Assembly: GCA_036502625.1 (NCBI GenBank)
Contig: DASXYG010000104.1
Span: 1-27,882, forward strand
DNA from: DASXYG01 sp036502625
Lineage (GTDB): Bacteria > Actinomycetota > Actinomycetes > Streptosporangiales > Streptosporangiaceae
Length of the DNA: 27,882 nucleotides
Direction: 5' to 3'
Part shown: piece after piece, positions 15,944 to 22,266 of the stretch
Layout of the letters: each line of letters begins with the position of its first letter
Position numbering within the stretch: the stretch's first letter is position 1
Made by a program: the position numbers and the translations under genes
The notes under the pieces: model-generated
The model's database searches: none
What the model saw: the letters and a program-made list of their open reading frames with translations, nothing else
Told to the model about the DNA's origin: nothing

Positions 15944-16657
15944 CTATCCCTCTCCCGTGGTGCCCGTACGGGCGCGGCGCTCGGCCAGCCGCCCGAAGAT
16001 GATCAGCCGATGCGTGGCGGAGTACATCGGGTGGCAGGTGGTGAGCGTGATCATCGCGTGCCGAGGTGTGGCGTCGCGGTGGAACGGCACCGGGTACGTC
16101 ACCGCCACATCCGTCGGGACGACGACCTTCGTCTCCGTCACCTTGTAGACGTACTCGCGTGTCTTGGTGTCGACGATGATCTCGTCGCCGTGGCGCAGCT
16201 CGCCGGCCTTGTTGAACGGCGCCTCGTACGTCGTGCGGTGGCCGGAGACGACGAAGTTGCCGCGCCTGCCCGGCAGCGCCGTGCCCTTGTAGTGGCCGGG
16301 GCCGCGCCGCAGGGTCGCCTCGGAGGTGCCCTCGAGGATCACGAAGTGGTACCGCTTCCCGAACCGCGGGATGCGGATGACCGCGAAGCCGTGGCCGTCG
16401 ACGAGGTGGATCTTGTCGGCCGTGCCGCCGCCGGACGGGCTGCCCCAGTCGTGCTGGAGGTCGCGGGTGAGGTCGCGCTGGGCGTTCTGGGTGTACACAC
16501 CGGTGCCCCAGAGGTCGTACGCGATGAAGAGGATCAGCACCGCACCCAGCGTGATCAGCAGTTCACCGAGGCCGAGGAGTATCGCTCGGATCGCGCGAGC
16601 CGCCGGAGACGGGGAGTGGTGCGGCGCCTGTGTATGCCGGGATGGTGACCTGGTCAA
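15944..16657 (-). CDS. Class E sortase
   Basis: The 237-residue membrane-anchored transpeptidase has an N-terminal helix at about residues 23-47 (AILLGLGELLITLGAVLILF). The sortase barrel carries catalytic His140 in FVVSGHRTTY, Cys208 in TLTTCHPMYS and Arg217 in HRLIIFGR. The TLTTCHP context and the neighbourhood match class E, which in Streptomyces (SrtE1/SrtE2, next to pknB) anchors LAxTG proteins to peptidoglycan. Only one sortase is present here. The start is a TTG at 16657. It lies inside the upstream DUF881 gene, giving a 95-nt overlap; no later ATG/GTG/TTG occurs before the membrane helix. Confidence 0.9.
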   Translation of the reverse strand: MTRSPSRHTQAPHHSPSPAARAIRAILLGLGELLITLGAVLILFIAYDLWGTGVYTQNAQRDLTRDLQHDWGSPSGGGTADKIHLVDGHGFAVIRIPRFGKRYHFVILEGTSEATLRRGPGHYKGTALPGRRGNFVVSGHRTTYEAPFNKAGELRHGDEIIVDTKTREYVYKVTETKVVVPTDVAVTYPVPFHRDATPRHAMITLTTCHPMYSATHRLIIFGRLAERRARTGTTGEG

Positions 16658-17366
16658 GGTTGCTCACGTCATAGCCGAGGCCGTATGCGGCCACGTACTG
16701 CCGGTAGATGTTGATCGCCGGTGCGGCGTTCAGCGCGGCGCGGAGGCTGCGCGGGTCGCCGGTCGCGGTGATCCGGAACGGTGGAGAATACACCACACCC
16801 TGCAGGATGAGGGTGTTGCCGACACAGCGTACGGCGCTGGTGCTGATCACGCGTTGGTCCATTATTTGCATCGCCGTGGCACCGCCGGCCCACAGGGCGT
16901 TCACCACCGCCTGGACGTCCTGCTGGTGGACGACCAGGTCGTCGGGGCCGGGGTTGCCGGGGAGCGTACGCCCCGGCTTGTGCGGCGCGTCGTCCAGCGT
17001 GACCCGTATGCCGTGGCCGTGCGCGGGGGTGAACCCTGCGGCGGCCGCGCGGAGCTGCGCGTCGCGGCGCGCGGTGCGGACCCGGCCGTCGCGGGTGGCC
17101 GCGCCGCTGGACAGCGCGTCCACTTGACCGCGCAGCCGCAGGTAGGCTGCACGTGTCTCCCGGTAGTCGCGCTGCTGCGCGATGATGAGGTCGGTGACCC
17201 GGGTGCGGCTGCCGGAGCGCAGGTCACCGCCGTGGGCCGTGATGCCGCTCGCGGTGCACAGGAAGCCCGCGAGCAACGTGATCACGGGCACCAGGAAGCG
17301 CCATGGGTGCCGGCCGCGCGCCTCGGGCGCGTGGTCGTCATCTCGTCGGGACGCGTCGTCTGCCAC
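16563..17366 (-). CDS. DUF881-family membrane protein
   Basis: The 267-residue protein has a charged N-terminus, one transmembrane helix (about 22-42, PWRFLVPVITLLAGFLCTASG) and a helical stretch with RVTDLIIAQQRDYRETRA. The DUF881 core contains GIRVTLDDAP, PDDLVVHQQDVQAVVNALWAGGA, AMQIMDQRVISTSAVRCVGN, LILQGVVYSPPFRI and GYDVSNLDQVTIPAYTGA. Family members are extracytoplasmic and often lie near ftsQ, sepF or sortase loci in Gram-positives; the biochemical role is not established. The GTG start at 17366 has a TANNNT box just upstream and no Shine-Dalgarno. The last 95 nt also encode the sortase N-terminus in another frame. Confidence 0.88.
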   Translation of the reverse strand: MADDASRRDDDHAPEARGRHPWRFLVPVITLLAGFLCTASGITAHGGDLRSGSRTRVTDLIIAQQRDYRETRAAYLRLRGQVDALSSGAATRDGRVRTARRDAQLRAAAAGFTPAHGHGIRVTLDDAPHKPGRTLPGNPGPDDLVVHQQDVQAVVNALWAGGATAMQIMDQRVISTSAVRCVGNTLILQGVVYSPPFRITATGDPRSLRAALNAAPAINIYRQYVAAYGLGYDVSNLDQVTIPAYTGAAPLPVSGGSRDPSDTPRPR

Positions 17367-17374
17367 CAGGGGCT

Positions 17375-17404
17375 ACGCTAGCCGACGAATCAGCGCATTC
17401 GTCA
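17375..17404 (-). promoter_or_regulatory. Candidate promoter of the DUF881-sortase operon, near-leaderless
   Basis: On the minus strand TGACGA (17399-17404) and TAGCGT (17375-17380) are 18 nt apart, and the -10 box ends 8 nt before the GTG at 17366. The 5' leader would be 0-2 nt. Confidence 0.4.
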
Positions 17405-17439
17405 TGCAGACGTGGCCGTTCCCCGGGAGCGGCCGGCAA

Positions 17440-17457
17440 CCGCGGGGCGCCCCGCGG
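17440..17457. promoter_or_regulatory. 18-bp perfect palindrome upstream of crgA
   Basis: CCGCGGGGCGCCCCGCGG is self-complementary along its whole length. It ends 13 nt before the crgA Shine-Dalgarno GAGGAG (17471-17476), in the divergent region between the DUF881 operon and crgA. It may be an operator or a leader structure. Confidence 0.5.
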
Positions 17458-17482
17458 AGACAGTCCGTTCGAGGAGCACATC

Positions 17483-17731
17483 GTGCCGAAGTCACGCGTA
17501 CGCAAGAAGTCCGTGTACACGCCGCCGCCGAAGACCACCAAGGTCAAGGTGAGTCCCCGCTGGCTGGTGCCGACCATGCTCGCCTGCCTGGTCATCGGCC
17601 TGGCGTGGATCGCGGTGTACTACATCACCGCAGGTCAGGCGCCGTGGCTGTCGGCGCTCGGTGACTGGAACCTCGTGATCGGCTTCGTGTGGATCATCGC
17701 GGGCGTCGTGCTGTCGACGCGCTGGCGCTGA
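17483..17731 (+). CDS. crgA: CrgA, cell division (septation) membrane protein
   Basis: The 82-residue protein starts at GTG with GAGGAG 6 nt upstream. The basic N-terminus MPKSRVRKKSVYTPPP leads to two transmembrane helices (LVPTMLACLVIGLAWIAVYY and WNLVIGFVWIIAGVVL) separated by the short loop ITAGQAPWLSALGD, ending STRWR. This is the standard CrgA form. CrgA binds FtsZ/FtsQ/PBPs, restrains or organises septation in Streptomyces and is a divisome component in mycobacteria. The frame is open upstream to 17303, but that stretch is non-conserved and covers the palindrome, so the later start is preferred. Confidence 0.95.
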   Translation: MPKSRVRKKSVYTPPPKTTKVKVSPRWLVPTMLACLVIGLAWIAVYYITAGQAPWLSALGDWNLVIGFVWIIAGVVLSTRWR

Positions 17732-17757
17732 CGACCAGGGTCTTTCCTCCACAGCAG

Positions 17758-17778
17758 TTATCCACAACCTGTGGACAT
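17758..17778. promoter_or_regulatory. Inverted pair of DnaA-box-like 9-mers
   Basis: TTATCCACA (17758-17766) is an exact consensus DnaA box. TGTGGACAT (17770-17778) is a near-match on the other strand (ATGTCCACA). They lie 3 nt apart in the convergent gap between crgA and the rhomboid gene. The same bases can form a 6-bp hairpin (TCCACA/TGTGGA), so a terminator function is the main alternative. Confidence 0.5.
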
Positions 17779-17792
17779 GCCGTACGGGCCGG

Positions 17793-18647
17793 TCACAGGC
17801 CCGGGATCAGGGCGTCGATGACCGAGATGCGGATGAGGACCGCCGCGGCGATCACGACCGCGAGCGCGGCGGTCCCGCCGATCTCGACGAGCCGCTGCCG
17901 TCGTACGGGCGCATAGACGTACACCAAGGCCAGCGCCGCGCCGGCCAGCAGGCCGCCTACGTGCGCGCCCCAACTGATGCCCGAGATAGTGAACGTCATC
18001 ACGAGGTTCAACACGATGATGATGACGAGCCACGTGGTGTCGAGCCGGAGGCGGCGTGCCATGACGAAGATCGCGCCGAACAGCCCGAAGATCGCGCCGG
18101 ACGCCCCGATCGTGGGGTCGGCGATGCCGGACACCCACATCACGAGCGCGGATCCGGCCAGCGCGCTGAGGAAGTAGACCGCGGTGAACCGCAGCCGCCC
18201 CAGCGCCTGTTCCAGTTGCGGGCCGAGCACGATCAGCGCCCACATGTTGAACAGGATGTGCAGCGGGATGGTGCCCGGGGCGTGCAGGAACGCGGAGGTG
18301 ATCAGCCGCCACCACTCGCCGTCGGCCACCAGGATCGGCACGAGCTCGCCGCTTGCCTCCAGGCCGCGGTCGACGAGCTGGCCGATGAAGACGAGGACGT
18401 TCAGCCCGACGAGCGTCCACGTGACGTACGCCGTGGACGAACGGAGCGCGAACCGGCGCGGCCGGCGCCCGCCGCGGTTGCCCTCCTGCACGCATTCGGG
18501 GCACTGGAACCCGACCGAAGCGTCGCGCATGCAGTCGGGGCAGATGGGCCGCTCGCACCGCTGGCACCGGACGTACGTCTCCTTCTGCGGATGCCGGTAG
18601 CACGTGGGTGCACCGTCAGGGCGCGCATCCGGGGGCTGGGTGCTCAT
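17793..18647 (-). CDS. Rhomboid intramembrane serine protease with zinc-binding N-terminus
   Basis: The 284-residue protein starts at the ATG at 18647 (MSTQPPDARPDGAPTC). Residues 16-52 are a B-box-like zinc module with Cys/His pairs: CYRHP, CQRC, CPDC, CPEC. Six or seven transmembrane helices follow from about residue 73. Rhomboid residues are present: HILFN (His130, Asn134), catalytic Ser183 in GASGAIFGLFG and His229 in SWGAHVGGLLAG, so the Ser-His dyad is intact. It should cleave membrane proteins within the bilayer; substrates are unknown. The frame is open upstream to 18752, but that would run through a strong hairpin at 18698-18741. Same neighbour order (crgA, rhomboid, cyclophilin) as in streptomycetes. 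Confidence 0.93.
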   Translation of the reverse strand: MSTQPPDARPDGAPTCYRHPQKETYVRCQRCERPICPDCMRDASVGFQCPECVQEGNRGGRRPRRFALRSSTAYVTWTLVGLNVLVFIGQLVDRGLEASGELVPILVADGEWWRLITSAFLHAPGTIPLHILFNMWALIVLGPQLEQALGRLRFTAVYFLSALAGSALVMWVSGIADPTIGASGAIFGLFGAIFVMARRLRLDTTWLVIIIVLNLVMTFTISGISWGAHVGGLLAGAALALVYVYAPVRRQRLVEIGGTAALAVVIAAAVLIRISVIDALIPGL

Positions 18648-18697
18648 CACGTACGGTCTCCCGATGATCGAGACGCGGGCGGTGTGGTGCCCGGTGC

Positions 18698-18741
18698 CGG
18701 TATGCCGGGCCGACGAGTTGGTCGACGGGCCCGGCATACCG
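18698..18741 (-). terminator. 14-bp perfect inverted repeat downstream of the cyclophilin gene
   Basis: CGGTATGCCGGGCC (18698-18711) pairs perfectly with GGCCCGGCATACCG (18728-18741) around a 16-nt loop. It starts 37 nt after the cyclophilin stop and ends about 50 nt before the rhomboid ATG. There is no T-run, but stem strength suggests an intrinsic terminator of actinobacterial type. An operator for the rhomboid gene is the alternative. Confidence 0.6.
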
Positions 18742-18778
18742 ACAACGCGCACGCGTCGTGCGGGTGTTCCGCCGCGGC

Positions 18779-19297
18779 TCAGGCGCGGTTGATCGTCACC
18801 GACTTGATGGTGACGTCGGTCTTCGGCTTGTCGCGCGGGCCGGTGGCCGCCGAGCCGATGGCGTCGACGACCTCGCTGCCCTGGACGACCTCACCGAAGA
18901 TGGTGTGCTTGCCGTTGAGGTGCGGTGTCGGGCCGAGCGTGATGAAGAACTGGGAGCCGTTGGTGTTCGGCCCGGAGTTCGCCATCGCGAGAATGTACGG
19001 CCGGTTGAAGGTCAGCGACGGGTCGAACTCGTCGGCGAACTTGTAGCCGGGACCGCCGATGCCCTGCCCGAGCGGGTCGCCGCCCTGGATCATGAAGCCG
19101 TCGATCACCCGGTGGAAGATCGTGCCGTCGTACAGGCGAGCGGTGGTCGCCTCGCCGGTCTCCGGGTGCTGCCAAGTGCGCGCGCCCTCGGCAAGCTCCA
19201 CGAAGTTGCGCACCGTTTCGGGCGCGTTCGCGGGAAACAGGCGCAGGACGATCGTGCCCTGCGTCGTCTCCATAGTCGCGGTTACATCCTCAGCCAC
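18779..19297 (-). CDS. ppiA: Peptidyl-prolyl cis-trans isomerase, cyclophilin type (PpiA-like)
   Basis: The 172-residue cytoplasmic cyclophilin has the active-site signatures YDGTIFHRVIDGFMIQGGDP (catalytic Arg in FHRV), GYKFADEFDPSL, LAMANSGPNTNGSQFFITLG (Gln and Phe of the proline pocket) and LNGKHTIFGEVVQG. It closely resembles M. tuberculosis PpiA (Rv0009), which sits in the same gene neighbourhood. It has no signal peptide. I chose the GTG at 19297 (MAEDVTATMETTQG), preceded by AAAGG. The frame is open to 19378, but the extra residues are Arg-rich and unlike family N-termini. Confidence 0.95.
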   Translation of the reverse strand: MAEDVTATMETTQGTIVLRLFPANAPETVRNFVELAEGARTWQHPETGEATTARLYDGTIFHRVIDGFMIQGGDPLGQGIGGPGYKFADEFDPSLTFNRPYILAMANSGPNTNGSQFFITLGPTPHLNGKHTIFGEVVQGSEVVDAIGSAATGPRDKPKTDVTIKSVTINRA

Positions 19298-19409
19298 GTC
19301 GGCTGCCTTTCTCGTCGGAGTCACTGCGTACGTGCGCGGGGTTCTCCGCAGTGGCCGCGTTCGGCCGGACGGACGCATCCTTTTGCACGCAGTCCCTGCA
19401 CGTTACCTG

Positions 19410-19415
19410 GATACT
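19410..19415 (+). promoter_or_regulatory. Candidate -10 box for the DUF5324-like gene
   Basis: GATACT lies in the 195-nt divergent region between ppiA and the next plus-strand gene. TTGACA at 19429-19434 is also present but has no good -10 partner. The rest of the region shows only a possible 18-codon leader frame (19434-19490). Confidence 0.25.
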
Positions 19416-19492
19416 GACAAGATCACGATTGACATGGAGGCCCACGGGAAGGGTGTCCTCGTGCGCAGACGACGCGAGATCAGGAGGTAGTC

Positions 19493-19999
19493 GTGTCCGT
19501 CACGCTGAGACGCAGCCGGAGGAAGGCGCCACAGGCGCCGACTCTTGCCGAGCTCAAACAGGGCGCCCTCAAAACGGCCGAGCGGCTGGGTCCGTACGCA
19601 GAAACTGCGCGCGACACAGCGGCCGAACGGCTGGTGGAGGCGCGCAAGTGGGCCGCACCGCGTCTGGAAGACGCGGCGCAGGCCGTTCAGGAAACCGTGG
19701 CGCCGCGCGTGTCCTCCGCGCTGGCCGCCACCGCACAGCGGGTGGAACCCGTGCAGAAGGAGGCGAAGAAGCGCGGCCGTGCCGTGGCCAAGGCGCTCAA
19801 GGGGCAGCAGCAGAAGAAGCGGCGGCGTTGGCCGATCGCGCTGCTGTTCTTCGCGCTCGGAGGACTGATCGGCGCGGCGGTCGCGACCGCACGCAGCTCG
19901 GCCACCCCGCTTCCGCCGTCCGGTCTCGACGAGGCCGTCGACGGCAACGGGCCCGCCGAGAGCGACACCCCGGTCAACGGGCGGTTCTCCGCGCGCTGA
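19493..19999 (+). CDS. DUF5324-like helical membrane protein
   Basis: The 168-residue protein starts at GTG with AGGAGGT 4 nt upstream. Residues 15-95 form Ala/Glu/Arg-rich amphipathic helices (LKTAERLGPYAETARDTAAE, then RKWAAPRLEDAAQAVQETVA). A very basic stretch (KGQQQKKRRRW) precedes one transmembrane helix (PIALLFFALGGLIGAAVATA, about 113-132) and a short polar C-terminus. The pattern is like the DUF5324 proteins found beside the cyclophilin gene in streptomycetes, from memory. The function is unknown. The cytoplasmic helical part is tail-anchored to the membrane. Confidence 0.75.
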   Translation: MSVTLRRSRRKAPQAPTLAELKQGALKTAERLGPYAETARDTAAERLVEARKWAAPRLEDAAQAVQETVAPRVSSALAATAQRVEPVQKEAKKRGRAVAKALKGQQQKKRRRWPIALLFFALGGLIGAAVATARSSATPLPPSGLDEAVDGNGPAESDTPVNGRFSAR

Positions 20000-20010
20000 C
20001 GCAGTCGGGC

Positions 20011-20074
20011 GCAGGGGCCCGGGGCGCGGGCAGAACACCCGCACCCCGGGCCCTTTCGCGCGCCGGGCCCCTGC
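20011..20074 (+). terminator. Overlapping strong hairpins after the DUF5324-like gene
   Basis: Hairpin A pairs 20015-20030 with 20038-20053 (GGGCCCGGGG then GCGGG, one C-A mismatch, 7-nt loop) and is followed by TTT, as in an intrinsic terminator. Hairpin B pairs GCAGGGGCCCGG (20011-20022) with CCGGGCCCCTGC (20063-20074) perfectly. The two share the 5' arm and exclude each other. Confidence 0.7.
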
Positions 20075-20108
20075 CGTACGGGCCATTGACGCGCGGATGC
20101 GCCGCTGT

Positions 20109-20122
20109 TAGAACATGTTCTA
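20109..20122. promoter_or_regulatory. 14-bp perfect palindrome matching a KstR-type operator
   Basis: TAGAACATGTTCTA is a perfect palindrome 23 nt upstream of the phosphotransferase ATG. It fits TNNAACNNGTTNNA, the motif known for the TetR-family regulator KstR of sterol catabolism. The match is visible; which regulator binds is inferred. No kstR gene is in the window. Confidence 0.65.
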
Positions 20123-20145
20123 CTTTCGCTCGCAGGAGGTGGGAC

Positions 20146-21255
20146 ATGGCCGTCCCCGAGCAGCGCGATCCCGAACTCGCACGGCAACGGCTGAACGCCT
20201 GGCTGCCGGCCCGGATGCCCGCCGCGGACGACGTCGCGATCACCGCCGTGCGCACCCCGTCCACCAACGGGTTCTCCAGCGAGACGCTGCTGTTCGACGC
20301 GGCCTGGACGCGGGACGGCCGGCGGCACGAGGCGCGGTACGTCGCGCGCGTGGCGCCCACCGCGTACCAGATCTTCCCCGACTCGCGCGCCGGCTTTGAG
20401 CGGCAGTACCGCGTCCTGCGCACGCTCGCCGACCACACGGACATCCCGGTGCCGGCCGTCCACTGGTTCGAGCCCGATCCCGGCACGCTCGGCGCGCCCT
20501 TCTACGTCATGGACCACATCGAGGGCCGCGTGCCGACGGACATGCCGCCGTACCACCAGGACGGCTGGGTCACCCAGGTGCCGCCGGCGGCCCGTACGCG
20601 GATGTGGTGGGGCACGCTCGAGGCGCTCGCCCGCATCCACCGGCTCGACCACCACACCCTCGGCCTGGACTTCCTCGACGACCCGCGCTTCGGCGCGACC
20701 GGCCTGGACCAGCGGCTCGGCTACTACACCGACTACCTCTCGTGGGCTTACGACGGGCCGCAGCCCACCACGCGCGCCGCGCTCGACTGGCTGCGCGCGC
20801 ACCGCCCGCCGCGCCGCCGACGGCCGTGCCTGCTGTGGGGCGACTCCCGGATCGGCAACGTGGTCTTCGCCACCGACGGCACCCCGCTCGCCCTGCTGGA
20901 CTGGGAGAACGCCGCGCTGGGCGCGCCCGAGGAGGACCTCGCGTGGTTCTGCTACCTCGACCGCCACCACTCCGACGGCATCAACGTGCCGCGGCTCCCC
21001 GGGTTCCCCGGGCGTACGGAGACCATCGCCGGCTACGAGGAGATGCTCGGCCGGCCGCTGGAGGACCTCGACTACTACGAGGTCCTGTCGGCGTTCAAGT
21101 TCGCCGTGATCATGGCGCGCATCGGCCAGGCCTTCATCGACTTCGAGCTGGTGCCGCCGGACAGCGACTTCCCGGTGAACAACACCGCCACCCAGTTGCT
21201 CGCCCGCGTCCTCGACCTGCCCGCACCCGGCGGCGCGCCCGCGCCGTTCATCTAG
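20146..21255 (+). CDS. Phosphotransferase-family (APH/ACAD10-like) protein
   Basis: The 369-residue product has the aminoglycoside-phosphotransferase fold. N-lobe segments are NGFSSETLLFDAAW and ARYVARVAPT, the hinge is APFYVMDHIEGRVP, the catalytic loop is LLWGDSRIGNVVF (Asp233, Asn238) and the metal loop is LALLDWENAALG (Asp252, Glu254). The usual HGD is WGD here. Proteins of this branch in actinobacteria sit near acyl-CoA dehydrogenases and lipid genes rather than conferring drug resistance, and the substrate is unknown. The ATG at 20146 has AGGAGGT 5 nt upstream. The KstR-type palindrome directly upstream suggests control with sterol or fatty-acid catabolism. Confidence 0.88.
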   Translation: MAVPEQRDPELARQRLNAWLPARMPAADDVAITAVRTPSTNGFSSETLLFDAAWTRDGRRHEARYVARVAPTAYQIFPDSRAGFERQYRVLRTLADHTDIPVPAVHWFEPDPGTLGAPFYVMDHIEGRVPTDMPPYHQDGWVTQVPPAARTRMWWGTLEALARIHRLDHHTLGLDFLDDPRFGATGLDQRLGYYTDYLSWAYDGPQPTTRAALDWLRAHRPPRRRRPCLLWGDSRIGNVVFATDGTPLALLDWENAALGAPEEDLAWFCYLDRHHSDGINVPRLPGFPGRTETIAGYEEMLGRPLEDLDYYEVLSAFKFAVIMARIGQAFIDFELVPPDSDFPVNNTATQLLARVLDLPAPGGAPAPFI

Positions 21256-21277
21256 GGGGCGGACCCTGAGCCGGGCA

Positions 21278-21289
21278 TGACACCTGTCA
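21278..21289. promoter_or_regulatory. Inverted repeat upstream of the ABC-two-component operon
   Basis: TGACA-CC-TGTCA (21278-21289) is followed by the palindrome GTCCGGAC (21297-21304), 45-70 nt before the ABC ATPase start. This is a plausible binding site for the response regulator encoded at the end of the operon, but that is inference from position. No clear TANNNT promoter is visible in the gap. Confidence 0.35.
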
Positions 21290-21348
21290 CGGCGAAGTCC
21301 GGACAGGGGACACGGGCGTACGGCCGGATCCGCGCCGAGGCTTGAGGC

Positions 21349-22266
21349 ATGGAATCCGAACCTGCGGTGGAGTTCCGCGGCGTGGTGAAGCGCTACGGCG
21401 ACGTGACCGCGCTCGACGGCGCCGACTTCACGATCGCGCGCGGCCAGACCGTCGCGCTGCTCGGCCCGAACGGCGCGGGCAAGACGACCGCCATCGACAT
21501 CCTCCTCGGCCTGCGCACGCCCGGCGACGGCACCGTACGGGTGCTCGGCGGCACGCCGCGGCACGCGGTCGCGGACGGGCGCGTGGGCGCCATGCTCCAG
21601 TCGTCCGGGCTGCCCGAGCACGCGAAGGTGGCGGAGGTCGTCGACCTCGGCCGGCGGCTGTACGGGCGGCGGCGCGCGCTGGACGACCTGCTCGCGCTCA
21701 CCGGGCTGACCGCGGTGGCCGGGCAGCAGGCGACGCGGCTGTCCGGCGGGCAGACGCGCCGCGTCCACGTGGCGCTGGCCCTCGCCGGCGACCCGGAGCT
21801 GGTGTTCCTCGACGAGCCGACCGTGGCGCTCGACGTCGAGGGCCGCCGCGACTTCTGGGCGGCGATGCGGAAGGTCGCCGAGGCGGGCTGCACGGTGCTG
21901 TTCGCGACGCACTACCTGGAGGAGGCGGACACCAACGCCGACCGGGTGATCGTGCTGAGCGACGGGCGCGTGCGCGCGGACGGCCCGCCGTCGCGGATCA
22001 AGGCGGGGGCCGGCGTGAAGACCGTACGGTTCGCCGTCGCCGAGCCGGACCCGGCCGCGCTGCGGGCGCTGCCCGGCGTGACGGGCGCCGACGTGCGCGG
22101 CGAGCGGGTGTCGCTGACCACGGCGGACGCCGACGCGACCCTGCCCGCGCTGTACGGGTCGGGCCTGCGGATCAAGGACATCGAGGTGGCCGGCGGCGGC
22201 CTGGAGTCGGCGCTGCTGTCGCTGACCGGAGACGCGGCCGCGCACGGGGAAGGGGCGGCGCGATGA
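21349..22266 (+). CDS. ABC-2 type transporter ATP-binding protein
   Basis: The 305-residue ATPase has Walker A LLGPNGAGKTT (37-47), Q-loop AMLQSSGLPE, signature LSGGQTRR (131-138), Walker B LVFLDEPT (151-158) and H-loop FATHYLEEAD. The C-terminal 90 residues form the accessory domain common in DrrA/NatA-type exporters. It should power the permease encoded next for export of a drug, lipid or peptide. It is the first gene of a four-gene operon whose three junctions all overlap by 4 nt. The ATG at 21349 has only a weak GAGG upstream. Confidence 0.93.
   Translation: MESEPAVEFRGVVKRYGDVTALDGADFTIARGQTVALLGPNGAGKTTAIDILLGLRTPGDGTVRVLGGTPRHAVADGRVGAMLQSSGLPEHAKVAEVVDLGRRLYGRRRALDDLLALTGLTAVAGQQATRLSGGQTRRVHVALALAGDPELVFLDEPTVALDVEGRRDFWAAMRKVAEAGCTVLFATHYLEEADTNADRVIVLSDGRVRADGPPSRIKAGAGVKTVRFAVAEPDPAALRALPGVTGADVRGERVSLTTADADATLPALYGSGLRIKDIEVAGGGLESALLSLTGDAAAHGEGAAR

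Noticed and set aside
18648..18752. N-terminal extension of the rhomboid protein by 35 residues
   Set aside because: The extension runs through a 14-bp hairpin, has no family similarity, and the ATG at 18647 directly precedes the zinc module.
20146..21255. Aminoglycoside resistance gene
   Set aside because: The fold is APH-like, but the WGD catalytic variant, chromosomal housekeeping setting and KstR-type operator favour a metabolic kinase-like enzyme.
19687..22245. Long minus-strand open frame opposite the phosphotransferase and ABC ATPase genes
   Set aside because: Same shadow pattern; the plus-strand genes have motifs, ribosome-binding sites and 4-nt junctions.
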